Source of the DNA: Pigoraptor chileana
Lineage: Eukaryota; Opisthokonta; Filasterea
Assembly: GCA_943704495.1 (NCBI GenBank)
Contig: CALSCR010000724.1
Coordinates: forward strand, 1-22,122
DNA length: 22,122 nucleotides
Direction of reading: 5' to 3'
Position 1 is the stretch's first letter. Every line of letters begins with the position of its first letter. Position numbers and translations under genes: made by a program. Positions 9,884-19,364 of this stretch are shown here, one piece after another. The notes below the pieces were generated by a model, which searched no databases, was not told the origin of the DNA, and was given only the letters and a program-made list of their open reading frames with translations.

Positions 9884-10034
9884 TTCTCCTTGTTCCAACA
9901 GTCCTATTCATTTCGCCTGCAACTGGCGTGCCTGCGTGTATGGGCGTGTGCACCCGTGTCTTACATTGAGGTAAAAGTCTGTGCTCTATCCAGGGCGTCT
10001 GGTGCAACTGAAAACCCGTCACTGGTACTTAACT

Positions 10035-10051
10035 TAAGCTTTATAAGCTTA
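10035..10051. repeat. 17-bp palindrome with 3-nt spacer
   Basis: TAAGCTT and AAGCTTA flank TAT as a perfect inverted repeat. It lies about 150 bp past the RhoGAP stop codon. It could be a weak hairpin in the 3' end of that transcript or a site for a dimeric protein. Confidence 0.45.
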
Positions 10052-10133
10052 CCGCGTTGACAAACCTATCGGAAAATCAATAATTTTACGGTAATACCAT
10101 ACCCAAAATAGATTGATCAGTAACGCAAAAATG

Positions 10134-10141
10134 GCGCGAAA
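10134..10141 (-). promoter_or_regulatory. E2F-like site upstream of DNA2
   Basis: GCGCGAAA is the reverse complement of TTTCGCGC, a full match to the E2F/DP consensus TTTSSCGC. It lies about 300 bp upstream of the DNA2 start, inside an otherwise AT-rich stretch. E2F/DP factors drive S-phase genes in animals, plants and many protists, which suits a replication nuclease-helicase. A single 8-mer match can be chance. Confidence 0.45.
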
Positions 10142-10440
10142 GGTCATGTTATTTGTATTGAAAAAGCTGATACTAAAGCAATTGTGATGACACCGTAGCC
10201 GAAGTTTGAATTTGAGATCATTACGAACATATAATCGCTAGAGATTGGCGCATCAATGAAATAAGTTCTTTGGTTATATCCTCAGTGTTGTTTGAAACGC
10301 CACTTGTTGCTTACATGCCAGTCGTGCACTGTACGAGGATGCCTGCCGCGAGGCGGTGATGCACGTGCCCAAAGTCCACGCGACTTCACTTGGGGCCTGT
10401 ATCATACCACATGCAGCCGATGACCGCTTGATGCACGGGG

Positions 10441-11408
10441 ATGCTCAAACTCAAGAAAAAAACCGCTGGTAGTGTGGAAGCAGAATGCATCTCCAAGGTA
10501 AGACGATTAGATTGTGCTTTGTGGAACCCGACAAGGCCGCATGGTATTCACCACGTGTTGTCTCGGCAATCGCAGGACGAGAAGCACAAACCAGCCGACA
10601 TTGGGAGGTTTTTCCGGCCAGCGCGCGAAGCTGCGGTCGCGCCTCAGCCTAGCCCAGCCGCCCCACCGCATGCTGACAGTGAGCGGACCACTGCGCCTGG
10701 GATCACACCGTTTCCGCCGCCGTCCAAGCGCGCTTTTCTTCATGCCCAGGGGACTGCTTGCGATGATTACGGGGGTGCACGTGACAACGAAAAAGATAAG
10801 CTCCGTGGCAAAACAACTCCTCGTAAAGCACGTCGGCTCGCTGTCGTCGACTCGGTACGGGTTGCGTCATGTTGCAACAAACGTTGAGAGGTGCTCCGAC
10901 TGGCTGTGACTAATTATAATTAACACTGCCCGCATTCATTCGCAGCCGTCGCCCATCGTCTCGCCACCTGTTGACGGAGCCGACTGCACAGATGGCGCGG
11001 CACGAAGCGAGCATGTGTTGTGGTTCAAATCTCCCACGAGTGCGAGTGCAGCTCGGAGATCAGGTGTGTTGTGTAAAGTCTCGAAGTGGGATAGTTCGCT
11101 ATTCTATTGTGCGTATCAGCAACGCACATTCGCTGTATCTGTCTCTATCGTCGTTGATATCACGTTCACTCACTCAACCTGACTTGAATCTCTCAACGTC
11201 TGCCTTTGCTTTTTCTTTGCCAAATTAGCCAAGCGTCGCCCGCGTGACCTCTCTGATGCGGAAGTTCATAGTATCGCACACATGCTGAGCGAAACGCGAC
11301 AGCCCCACAGCGCGAGAAAGCGCGCTCGCAAGGGGGACGAAACAATTGTGAAGGTTGGTTTTGTATGCTCATGACAACATAAGCACACGCACATATCTCA
11401 CACACACC

Positions 11409-11439
<31 letters not shown>

Positions 11440-14400
11440 ACACAGGGTATTCTCTGCATGGTATTGCCACCGCTGTGCCGACCATGCCTTAGTGGACTCC
11501 CAACTCACGAGCGATTTTTTGCCATGCATGTCCTGTGCGCACTTGCAGGAAGCGTACGTGCAACCTATGCACATGGGACCAAAGGAAAATGGGCGGTCGC
11601 TTGTGACACGGTGGCAGTGCTCAGACTCGACGGGAGCGTCTGATACTTCCGGGGGAGAAGGCGATGGCCATGCCGGACGAGGCGAGCGGCAGGCGCGAAC
11701 AGTCGGGCGAGACACAGCCGATGTTCGCGTGGCAGTCGCTGTGCAGGCGCACACAACTCAGAATGCGACCCCGGATGCACGAGGGCATGAGACGAGGGCG
11801 ATGCGACGGAATCCGTTCCTGCGACGGCACGATTCCGCGGCCGCTGCCCCGGATGCTGTTATTTCGGCGCTGGCTTCCCTCACGGGGCGAAAGGACGGCG
11901 TCGCTTCTGAGGCGTCCGAGCACACCACTGCAGAACACGCCATGCCTCCCAAGGGTGCCCCTCACGTGGCGGTGGAGATGGGTGTCGATACCGACGAATA
12001 TGGAGGGGACGTCGACGATCTGCTAGGGCTGCTTGATGCCGCAATGCTCGATGTCTCTGCGCATGACGGCACTTCGTCCAGTGGCACCAGCGAGCAGCCC
12101 ATTGCAGGCAACAAACCGACTGTCGTCGTCGGGGGTATTTCTGGCCGGGCGGTCGGGAGCCCTGGCTTCGGCGGCGGCGGCGGTGATGACGACGACGACA
12201 GCGCCTTTGACGACGACCTGGCGTTCCTTGGCAGCCACATGGACGCGATTGAGCAGTGCTCCGGTCTGACGGACAGAGCAGCCGACGGAGCAGCCGACGG
12301 ATTCGCATGCCCAAACAACTGCCGCGTCGCCGATGCCTCCTGTGGCCACCGCATGAACGGCGGCCCGCCTCTCCCCTTCGATGCGTCTGTCCGGTACACT
12401 ATCCGCACACTGGCTACAAGACCGTCGCAGTCGCATCCAGGAAGCGAATTCATTGCCGAAATTGCCGCCGAAAGCCCTCATGCCGATGCGGTGCATCGCC
12501 GCAAGCAGCATTCCCTCGCACAGGAAGGTGGGCAGGACGCGAGTGCAAGCGCGATGCCGCCACTCCGCCTTGTGCTGCGGGGCCGGTGGTCGTCGACTGC
12601 GCTGAAAGTGGGAGATGTCTTGCGCGTCGATTCCCCCGCGTGGATGCCCTCAGGGTGTGGGTTGGGAGAGTGGCTTGTTGACGACGCGGTGGGCATTGCA
12701 ATTGTGGCGCCCGACTGCCTCATTTCCGGCACCCGAGTTGCGGAATCGTTCACTTGCGTGCGCCGTGGAGTGCTCAACGAGCGTTTCAAGGGTCCGAGCA
12801 ACGCAGCCGGGGTAGCCATCCTCGCCGGGAGCATGCTGCACGAGGTCTTCCAGCGGGCACTGGCATCGCGAAACTTTTCCGAGGCTGCGCTTGCCGAGTA
12901 CTGTGAAGCTACTATTGCAACGCACCTCGAGGACATATGCTGTCTGGGCGACACGGAGGCGGGAATGCGCGATCGTCTCGTGGAGTCTGCTGCTCCCCTG
13001 GGTGCGTGGTCGCGAGCGTTTGTGCGCGAAGCGCCGTCGCCAACAGCTGTCATTACATATGATGGCGCATCCGACGCCCCCGTTGGTGGCGACCGGCGGG
13101 CGGTCAGCATTCGCAGTCTTGTCGATTGCGAAGAAAACTACTGGTCGCCCAAGTTCGGGATCAAAGGAAAGGTGGACGCGACAATCGAGGCGTGCATAGC
13201 ATTGGAGACCGCCGATGGGCTTCCCCGCGCCCTTGGCGGGCTGCCAGGCAACGTCGACACATTGCGGACGTGCATTGTCCCCCTCGAGCTCAAGACGGGC
13301 AAGGGTGGGGGCGCCGCGGCTGCTGCACACCGCGCACAACTGATGCTGTACTCGCTAATGATGGCCGAGCGTCACGCGTCGTCGGTGGGCGAGGGTGGGC
13401 TCCTCTTCTATTTGCGGTCGGGTGAAATGACCGGCGTAAGTGCAACACGCGCTGAAATACGCGACCTGCTCATTGCCCGCAACGAACTCGCACAGTATCT
13501 GTCGGTGGAAGATGCAATGCCGCCGATGCTTCAGCAGGAGCGCGCCTGCCGCAACTGCTTCCAGTCCGAGACGTGCGCCATGTACCACCGGGCGGTTGAG
13601 GACGGCACGACAGCGACTTCTGGCATGGGCAGCACATTGGAGGAGCACACGGGGCATCTGTCGCCTGCGCAGGCCGCCTACTTCAAGCGGTGGGTCAGCC
13701 TTGTCTCAATGGAGGCTGCGGAGGCGCGCGGCGGTCGCCAAGAGGTGTGGACAATGACGTCACTAGTGCGCGAGTCACGTGGGCGCTGCTTCGCTCGCAT
13801 GGCCCTCTCTGGCGCGCCGGAATCTGTCGGAGACTCCTTTCTTTACACTTTTGTGAGATGCGGCGCTGTCCCGGGTGCAAGGATGCGCGGAGACGGCCTT
13901 GTGGGCCCCGTCGCGCTTACGGACGTCGGCCTCAGCACAGGCGATCCTATTGTTGTTGGCATCGACGGTGGAGAGTGCGCCATTGCAAACGGGTTTTTGA
14001 GGGATGTGCGCGCAAATGCCGTGACCGTGTCGTTGGACCGCAAACTGCCCGCAGCATACGCGCTCGCGGGCTCATCGGCAGCTAGCACAGGCGCGGGAGA
14101 CCCCCTTCTGTTCCGCATCGACCGTGATGACTTCTCGGCTGGGATGGGCCTCGTGCGTCAAAATGTGGCCACCTTGCTCAGGCGGGGATCGGATGTGCGG
14201 CGGCGCCATCTCATTGTCGACCTCGTGGCGCCCCAATTTCGCGATGAGAGTGAGATTGTGTGTGCGTTGTCCGCCTCTGCGACGGAGGGACTGAATAGTG
14301 ACCAAATCGGAGCCCTTGGACGCGTCCTCGCGGCGGATGACTACGCGATCGTCTTGGGCATGCCTGGAACTGGCAAAACAACGACCATTGCACGCGCTGT

Positions 14401-16136
14401 GCGACTACTCGTGGAGCGAGGTAAGACAGTGCTGATCACCTCATACACGCACACGGCGGTCGACACCATTCTGCTCAAGCTCATTGAGGAGGGTGTGCCC
14501 TTTGCGCGGCTCGGCAGTCCAGATAAGGTGCATCCTGCCATTCGCAAGCACACCCCGGATGGCGCAGGCCCATTTCGCACTGTCGCGGAGCTTGAAGGCT
14601 TCTATCGGTCGCGCCCAGTGGTTGCGACAACATGCCTCGGCATATCACACCCGCTGTTCATGCGGCGGTCCTTTGACGTGTGCATTGTCGATGAGGCGTC
14701 GCAGATCACTGAACCCGTGTGCCTCGGGCCACTCCAGCTGGCGCGGTGCTTTGTGCTGGTCGGGGACCACAACCAACTGCCCCCGCTCGTTGTCAGCGCA
14801 AAGGCTCGCGATGAGGGTCTGGCCGTCAGTCTCTTTCGCCGGCTGCATGATGCCCACCCGCGCGCCGTCGCCGCACTCGAGCATCAGTACCGCATGAACG
14901 CGGACATTCTCCTCCTGACGAACACGCTCATATACAACAACAGGCTTAAGTGCGGCACGCCCGCCGTCGCCCAGTCATCACTCGCCATTCCCAACCCCGC
15001 CGCTCTCCCGTCGTTTCAGTCACAGCCCGCTGTTGGAGCAAACTGGCTGCGTGACCTCATTGATCCTGCCCGGAAGGTTGTTTTTGTTGACACGGACCTT
15101 GTGCCGGCGCCGGAATCGAAATTCGGTGACTCCGTTCGTAATGATATTGAGGCCGCTCTCGTGGCGCAGCTTGCATCCGGGCTGGTAGCGTGCGGCGTGC
15201 CACCGTCGTCCGTGGGCATCATATCTCCTTATCGCGCCCAGCTGACGGCCATCCGGGGCTTTATGCGGCATGTGCGCGGATCGCAAGGGCTTGAGGTGCA
15301 TACGGTCGACAAATACCAAGGGCGCGACAAGGACTGCATTATTGTCTCTCTCGTGCGCTCAAACAGCGCCGGCAATGTGAGTTTCTTAGTGCGTGGGCGC
15401 GCCTGTAATATCCTCACCATCGCCGCAATTGAAACCACTGTTGGTCGTTAGTTGTTTGTCGTCAACCTGGAAACAGGCTGTACATTTTTGCGGACCCCTC
15501 ACGCGACAAGCCTTGTGGACCCGTGACAATTGCTGAAGCCCCCGCCCCCTCCCCTCCTCTCTCCTCCCCACACACAACCATATCCACTGATTTGTTTGAT
15601 TGCAGGTGGGCGATCTGATGAAGGACTGGCGGCGCGTCAACGTTGCCTTTACTCGGGCGAAGCAGAAGCTCGTCATTTTCGGGTCGATGGGGACATTCCG
15701 TCACGACGAGTTGTTTGGCCGCTTCAGGCTGCTTCTCGAGGAAAACCAATGGATATCCGCCACATTTGCACTCTTCCCACAATGTGCAATTCTCGTATTT
15801 CCTCGTGATGATGAAGATGATAGTTCTTGTTGTTGTTGTGTGTATAATTTGGGGGGGGGGGATTATGTACGCATTGGTGTCACGTGGTGCTCCTTGACCC
15901 CATTTCATTTGGTGTCCCACGTGTATCAGCTCCCAGCCGGTGCGCAATCGGTGTATGCATCGTTCAACACAACGCAGACGACACAGGCGACGCAGTCACC
16001 GCACGCAAGCCCCCACAAGCACACCGCGATGGACGCCTGCCACCCGGATGCAACTGCCCACAGCCCGCGCGTGATTGATGGGCGACAGCGGGCGCGGCTT
16101 GGCCCGATTGCACTCAACGTACTCAGTGGCGTCTAA
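10441..16136 (+). CDS. DNA2: DNA replication helicase/nuclease Dna2
   Basis: Coding exons: 10441-10497, 10576-10854, 10946-11063, 11229-11353, 11549-15376, 15606-16136. The total is 1645 residues, or 1600 if an optional intron near 15795-15929 is removed. The ATG is the first after an in-frame TGA at 10429. Nuclease domain: GSMLHEVFQRAL, GKVDAT (D736), LELKTGKG (E773, K775), AHRAQLMLYSL. Four iron-sulfur cysteines: C596, C860, C863, C869. Superfamily 1 helicase: Walker A GMPGTGKTTT (K1136), VDEASQ, GDHNQLPPL, EHQYRM, TVDKYQGRDKDCIIVSLVRS, RVNVAFTRAKQKL. Dna2 cleaves long 5' flaps during Okazaki fragment processing and resects double-strand breaks. An N-terminal extension of about 500 residues is acidic and low complexity, with a possible PCNA-binding stretch, PADIGRFFRP. 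Human Dna2 is about 1060 residues and yeast about 1520. Confidence 0.95.
11399..11444 (+). repeat. CA microsatellite in a DNA2 intron
   Basis: A near-continuous CA run lies in the intron 11354-11548. The acceptor for the long fifth exon is TTGCAG at 11548, which keeps the frame open through HLQEAYVQP. An earlier CACAG at 11444 would put the next exon in a frame that does not lead into the nuclease domain. Confidence 0.8.
15784..15936 (+). other. Optional frame-preserving intron near the Dna2 C-terminus
   Basis: After the helicase motif and LLLEENQW, the frame runs through odd sequence (acidic run, CCCC, a G11 tract at 15851-15861) before LPAGAQSVY. Two splice choices, both multiples of three, would remove it: 15795-15929 (GTATTT to TATCAG, 135 nt) or 15784-15936 (GTGCAA to CCCAG, 153 nt). 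The composition and homopolymer look intronic, but the open frame cannot settle it because splicing leaves the frame unchanged. Confidence 0.5.
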
Positions 16137-16485
16137 AATGGCAGCGGTCTGCGATCGTCCGTGATTGATGTCACTCGATATTCACAAGAAGGGGCAGGCG
16201 GAAAGCATATCTTTCAAACTTAAATATTATTGTCCAGCCATTGCCGTGATCCGAAACCACTTCAATTCAATAGAGCTCAAAACAGCAGTCAACACACGGT
16301 TTTATTTGTGATTCAGCAGTACACTGATGCTGGGTTTAACTGTCAGCATCTCATGCGCCGGCGATTGCCCGTGTCCATTCGGCTCCACATGGAGCATCGC
16401 TAAGCAGGGTAAGGTTGCGGCAGTCCAATTGCCACTTCCTTCACATGCTCCTCTTGAAGGGGGCCCTTTGACTTCAGTCGTGTCC
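16137..16485. other. Convergent 3' region between DNA2 and HisRS
   Basis: The two genes end tail to tail. TTTATT at 16301-16306 reads AATAAA on the minus strand, a canonical polyadenylation signal about 180 nt past the HisRS stop. No clear AATAAA is seen on the plus strand for DNA2; an AT-rich patch at 16220-16232 may serve. No gene is evident. Confidence 0.55.
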
Positions 16486-18006
16486 CTAGAGAGCGTCGGG
16501 CGCAGTTGCCACGAGCGATGCGCGCACGGCATCGACCAGCGATTCACGGGGGATGTCCCACTGGCGGCCAGTGATGAGGTCCTTGATGCGCAGTGTACCC
16601 CCCGCCAACTCCCCATCGCCAACAACAACAGCCACGCGCGCCCCGTCCTTTGCTGCCCGGATAAACTGCCGCGATGCATTGCCCTCGAGATGGAACATGG
16701 TCCGCATGCCCGCCGCGCGCAGAAGCAGACAGGCACGCATGGCTTCAGCGGAGACGGCATCCCCACTCGACAGACAAGTCGCGGGGGGGCCGCCGCGCAC
16801 TTCCACAACCGCAACATCTGCGCGCACTCCAGCACACTCGTCCGCCCCCGCCTCGTCCTCCTCACCTCCCTGTAATGATCGCGCGAGCATTGCAAGGCGC
16901 TCCATTCCCGCCGCCCATCCAACGGCGGAGATCGGCTGCTGTTTTGCGCCACCAATGGCCTGCGCCAGTCCGTCGTAGCGCCCCCCGGCAAGGACAGTCC
17001 CTTGCGCACCGAGAGCGTCGGTAACAAATTCAAATACAGTGTCATTGTAGTAGTCGAGACCGCGCACGAGGCGCCAGTCCACATGCACTTCACACGGGAG
17101 CGACATTGCGCGAATGCACGTAAGAACTGCCTCAAATCTGTCTCGTGACGCGGCGTCAAGCGCATCATAAAGCCGCGGCGCATCCTTCAATGCGTCATTA
17201 TCTTCTGGCGCCTTCGAGTCCAGAATGCGCAGCACGTGACCATCTTCTAGACGCCGTTGCGAGTCCGCAGAGAGCCTTTCGGTTCCGCGATCCCTCAAGA
17301 ATGACGCCAACACGCGTGCGTATTCACGGCGGGCTTGTGGTGAGCCAATTGTGCTGATGTGCAGGCGCACGGACCCCTGCACGCCCACAGCAGCGAGAAA
17401 CTGCGATGCCATGGCAACAGCCTCAGCATCAGCCATAGGCCCACGCATCCCAAGCAGCTCAACACCCATCTGCCCAAATTCGCGATATCGTCCCTTCTGC
17501 GGCCGTTCGCGACGGAACATGAGCCCGCTGTAGTACAACCGCTGGGGAAGCAATAGTGAGCGACCGCTGGCAATCACTGCCCTCATTATCGACGCAGTGT
17601 TTTCTGGTCGTAAGCATATGTCGTCGCCGCCGTCCTCCATCGTGAACATTTCTTTCGACACAACATCTGAACCAACGCCGAGCGTCCGTCTGAATATCTC
17701 GGAGTGTTCGAGCACAGGCGTGGACACCTCGCTGCAGCATGCCGACTCAGCCACGGTCACAAACTTGCTCAAAATAGCCCTTCTATCGGCGCACAATTGC
17801 CCAAACAAGTCGTGCGTTCCTCGCACGTTTCGTGTCTTGACCGCATTGGATTGGCCCGTTCGTCCGTCTGGCTGCTGGCCATTGTCAGCGGTGTGCACAG
17901 GAGCAGCGCCAGAGAACCGCCGTCTGCTTGCATGGGCCGATAACAAATGCGCACGCGTAATCAGCCACAGATTCCATCGGAACCCACTGCGTAATGTGGT
18001 CGCCAT
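16486..18006 (-). CDS. HARS2-like: Histidyl-tRNA synthetase, bacterial type, probably mitochondrial
   Basis: A single uninterrupted frame of 506 residues. It charges tRNA-His with histidine. Class II features: VRGTHDL (61-67), LRPENTASIMRA (132-143), motif 2 around FRRERPQKGRYREFGQ (164-179), histidine motifs LVRGLDYY (313-320) and AGGRYDGL (340-347), motif 3 AVGWAAGMERLA (361-372), and a C-terminal anticodon-binding domain (about 395-500). The ATG at 18004-18006 was chosen because the first 40 residues form a typical mitochondrial presequence: many Arg, Ser and Ala, no acidic residue until D41, and an RRRFSGAA cleavage-like stretch. LRPE-TA is the bacterial form; eukaryotic cytosolic enzymes and human HARS2 have LRYDLT. 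There are no introns, unlike the upstream neighbours. It shares a divergent promoter with the carrier gene. Confidence 0.93.
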   Translation of the reverse strand: MATTLRSGFRWNLWLITRAHLLSAHASRRRFSGAAPVHTADNGQQPDGRTGQSNAVKTRNVRGTHDLFGQLCADRRAILSKFVTVAESACCSEVSTPVLEHSEIFRRTLGVGSDVVSKEMFTMEDGGDDICLRPENTASIMRAVIASGRSLLLPQRLYYSGLMFRRERPQKGRYREFGQMGVELLGMRGPMADAEAVAMASQFLAAVGVQGSVRLHISTIGSPQARREYARVLASFLRDRGTERLSADSQRRLEDGHVLRILDSKAPEDNDALKDAPRLYDALDAASRDRFEAVLTCIRAMSLPCEVHVDWRLVRGLDYYNDTVFEFVTDALGAQGTVLAGGRYDGLAQAIGGAKQQPISAVGWAAGMERLAMLARSLQGGEEDEAGADECAGVRADVAVVEVRGGPPATCLSSGDAVSAEAMRACLLLRAAGMRTMFHLEGNASRQFIRAAKDGARVAVVVGDGELAGGTLRIKDLITGRQWDIPRESLVDAVRASLVATAPDAL

Positions 18007-18491
18007 GGTAATTTTATGGCACTTGCAGACATATCTTAGGAAGAAGCACCCACTTATGAAGCGAGATGCGTGTTGAAGTTGACGTGCATAAATCTGGTTC
18101 CTTGTGAATATCACGTGTGCGCGTGTCACGTGTCCATGTGGTGGCACGTGACACCAAATCACGTGTAGGATAACTCCGGATCGGCCGATGTGCTGCAGCC
18201 AATCGCTTGCCGTCCCCATTAGCATGATCCCACTCACCCTCCCTGTGAAGGGCCGCTTATGCAACCGCGGGTGCTGCCCATGGACACCGTCGTCAGCGCA
18301 CTCGCGAATGCTTCTCCATGCCTCCGTGAGCGCCCCTAATCTCCCTGCTACAATGCCAGACCAGAGCTGCGACCGATCGACGAAGGGCTGAAATGCCGGC
18401 ATCGAGTCAAGAATTTGTGTGAAATACAGCCACTCCCCCACAGTTTTGTCTTTTTCTTCCGCTTCGCAATAATAAGCCAATTTTGAGCAAC
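18007..18491. promoter_or_regulatory. Divergent promoter between HisRS and the mitochondrial carrier
   Basis: The 485 bases between the two start codons must hold both promoters unless one lies inside a gene. A cluster of four CACGTG boxes lies near the HisRS side, and CCAAT occurs at 18199-18203. A pyrimidine-rich stretch (about 18441-18462) precedes the carrier ATG. No TATA box is evident. Frames extending HisRS upstream of 18006 are open but have no conserved content. Confidence 0.6.
18112..18165. promoter_or_regulatory. Cluster of four CACGTG (E-box) sites
   Basis: CACGTG occurs at 18112, 18127, 18145 and 18160, with start-to-start spacing of 15, 18 and 15 bp. Each site has the heptamer TCACGTG on one strand; the third is in reverse orientation. 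bHLH-zipper proteins of the USF, MiT/TFE and yeast Cbf1 type bind TCACGTG. The cluster lies 106-159 bp upstream of the HisRS ATG and about 330 bp upstream of the carrier ATG. CACGTG also occurs singly elsewhere in the window, but nowhere else have I noticed such density. Confidence 0.65.
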
Positions 18492-19364
18492 ATGTCGACT
18501 CGCAACCAAGACAAACCCCTCAGCGAAGTGCTCAAGGATGCCGGCAAGAGGGCGCTCGGAGGTGGCCTCCCCGGCGCCGCTGCAATGGGCATTCAGGTCT
18601 TTTCGCTTATGTGGCTGCGCACAACAATGAACTACCAGTACCGCCACGGCACGACAACGGCGGTCGCCCTTAAAACGCTTTATAGCCAGGGTGGTATTCT
18701 GCGCTTTTATAAGGGTGTGGGTCCCGCGCTCATTCAGGGCCCTCTCTCGCGATTCGGTGACACTGCATCGAACGCGGGTATCCTCTCCCTTCTCAATAAC
18801 TACGACCAGACGAAGAATCTCCCAGTGGGCGTAAAAACTGCGGCGGCATCGGTAACAGCAGGCCTTTTCCGCATTATTCTGACGCCTGTCGACACGGTGA
18901 AGACGATCATGCAGGTCGAGGGCAGCAACGGCATCCCTGCGCTTGCCGCAAAGATTAAGGCAAACGGCGTGCGCGTCATGTTCCACGGCGCTGTTGCCAC
19001 TGCCGCCGCAACAATGGTGGGCCACTTTCCCTGGTTCTTTACGTTCAACCTGCTCGACGAGCGCATTCCCCGCCAGACGGTCCTCTACAAGAAGCTCATG
19101 CGCAATGCAGTCATCGGATTTGTGTCGTCGGTTGTGTCGGACACATGCTCGAACTCAATCCGCGTAATCAAGACGACCAAGCAGACGAGCGTGACTGCCA
19201 TTTCATATCCACAGGCTGTTAAGCTTGTTGTTGACTCTGAGGGTGTGATGGGCCTATTTGGTCGTGGCCTCAAGACTCGCATCCTCACGAACGGTCTTCA
19301 GGGACTTCTCTTCACTGTCCTCTGGAAGATGCTCGAGGAGCAGTATGCCAAGCGTGTCAACTAA
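18492..19364 (+). CDS. Mitochondrial carrier family (SLC25) protein, substrate unknown
   Basis: A single frame of 290 residues ending in TAA. The ATG at 18492 is the first in frame. Three repeats of about 90 residues are recognisable: GGILRFYKGVGPALIQGPLSRFGD (about 67-90), AGLFRIILTPVDTVKTIMQ (123-141), and EGVMGLFGRGLKTRI (250-264). The carrier signature P-x-[DE]-x-x-[KR] is intact only in repeat 2 (P132, D134, K137). At the equivalent places repeats 1 and 3 have SLMWLR (38-43) and SIRVIK (222-227), lacking both proline and acidic residue. Such proteins normally exchange metabolites across the mitochondrial inner membrane. The degenerate signatures suggest either an asymmetric transporter or a non-standard role, so no substrate can be assigned. 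It has no introns and shares a promoter region with HisRS. Confidence 0.88.
   Translation: MSTRNQDKPLSEVLKDAGKRALGGGLPGAAAMGIQVFSLMWLRTTMNYQYRHGTTTAVALKTLYSQGGILRFYKGVGPALIQGPLSRFGDTASNAGILSLLNNYDQTKNLPVGVKTAAASVTAGLFRIILTPVDTVKTIMQVEGSNGIPALAAKIKANGVRVMFHGAVATAAATMVGHFPWFFTFNLLDERIPRQTVLYKKLMRNAVIGFVSSVVSDTCSNSIRVIKTTKQTSVTAISYPQAVKLVVDSEGVMGLFGRGLKTRILTNGLQGLLFTVLWKMLEEQYAKRVN

Larger units (their letters stand above)
9884..10440. other. RhoGAP 3' flank and DNA2 promoter region
   Basis: No gene is seen. The middle part (about 10020-10310) is much more AT-rich than the surrounding exons. It contains a 17-bp palindrome at 10035-10051 and an E2F-like site at 10134-10141. Just before the DNA2 start are two short upstream frames: ATG at 10411 (MQPMTA, stop TGA at 10429-10431) and ATG at 10431 (13 codons, running past the DNA2 ATG in another frame). 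The two overlap by one base in a TGATG arrangement. Confidence 0.55.

Noticed and set aside
11458-11643. Open frame MVLPPLCRPCL as a DNA2 exon using the CACAG acceptor at 11444
   Set aside because: This frame ends before the nuclease domain. The acceptor at 11548 gives phase 0 into the 3.8-kb exon.
16327-16875. 182-codon plus-strand frame antisense to HisRS
   Set aside because: Antisense of conserved HisRS coding sequence; no family resemblance.
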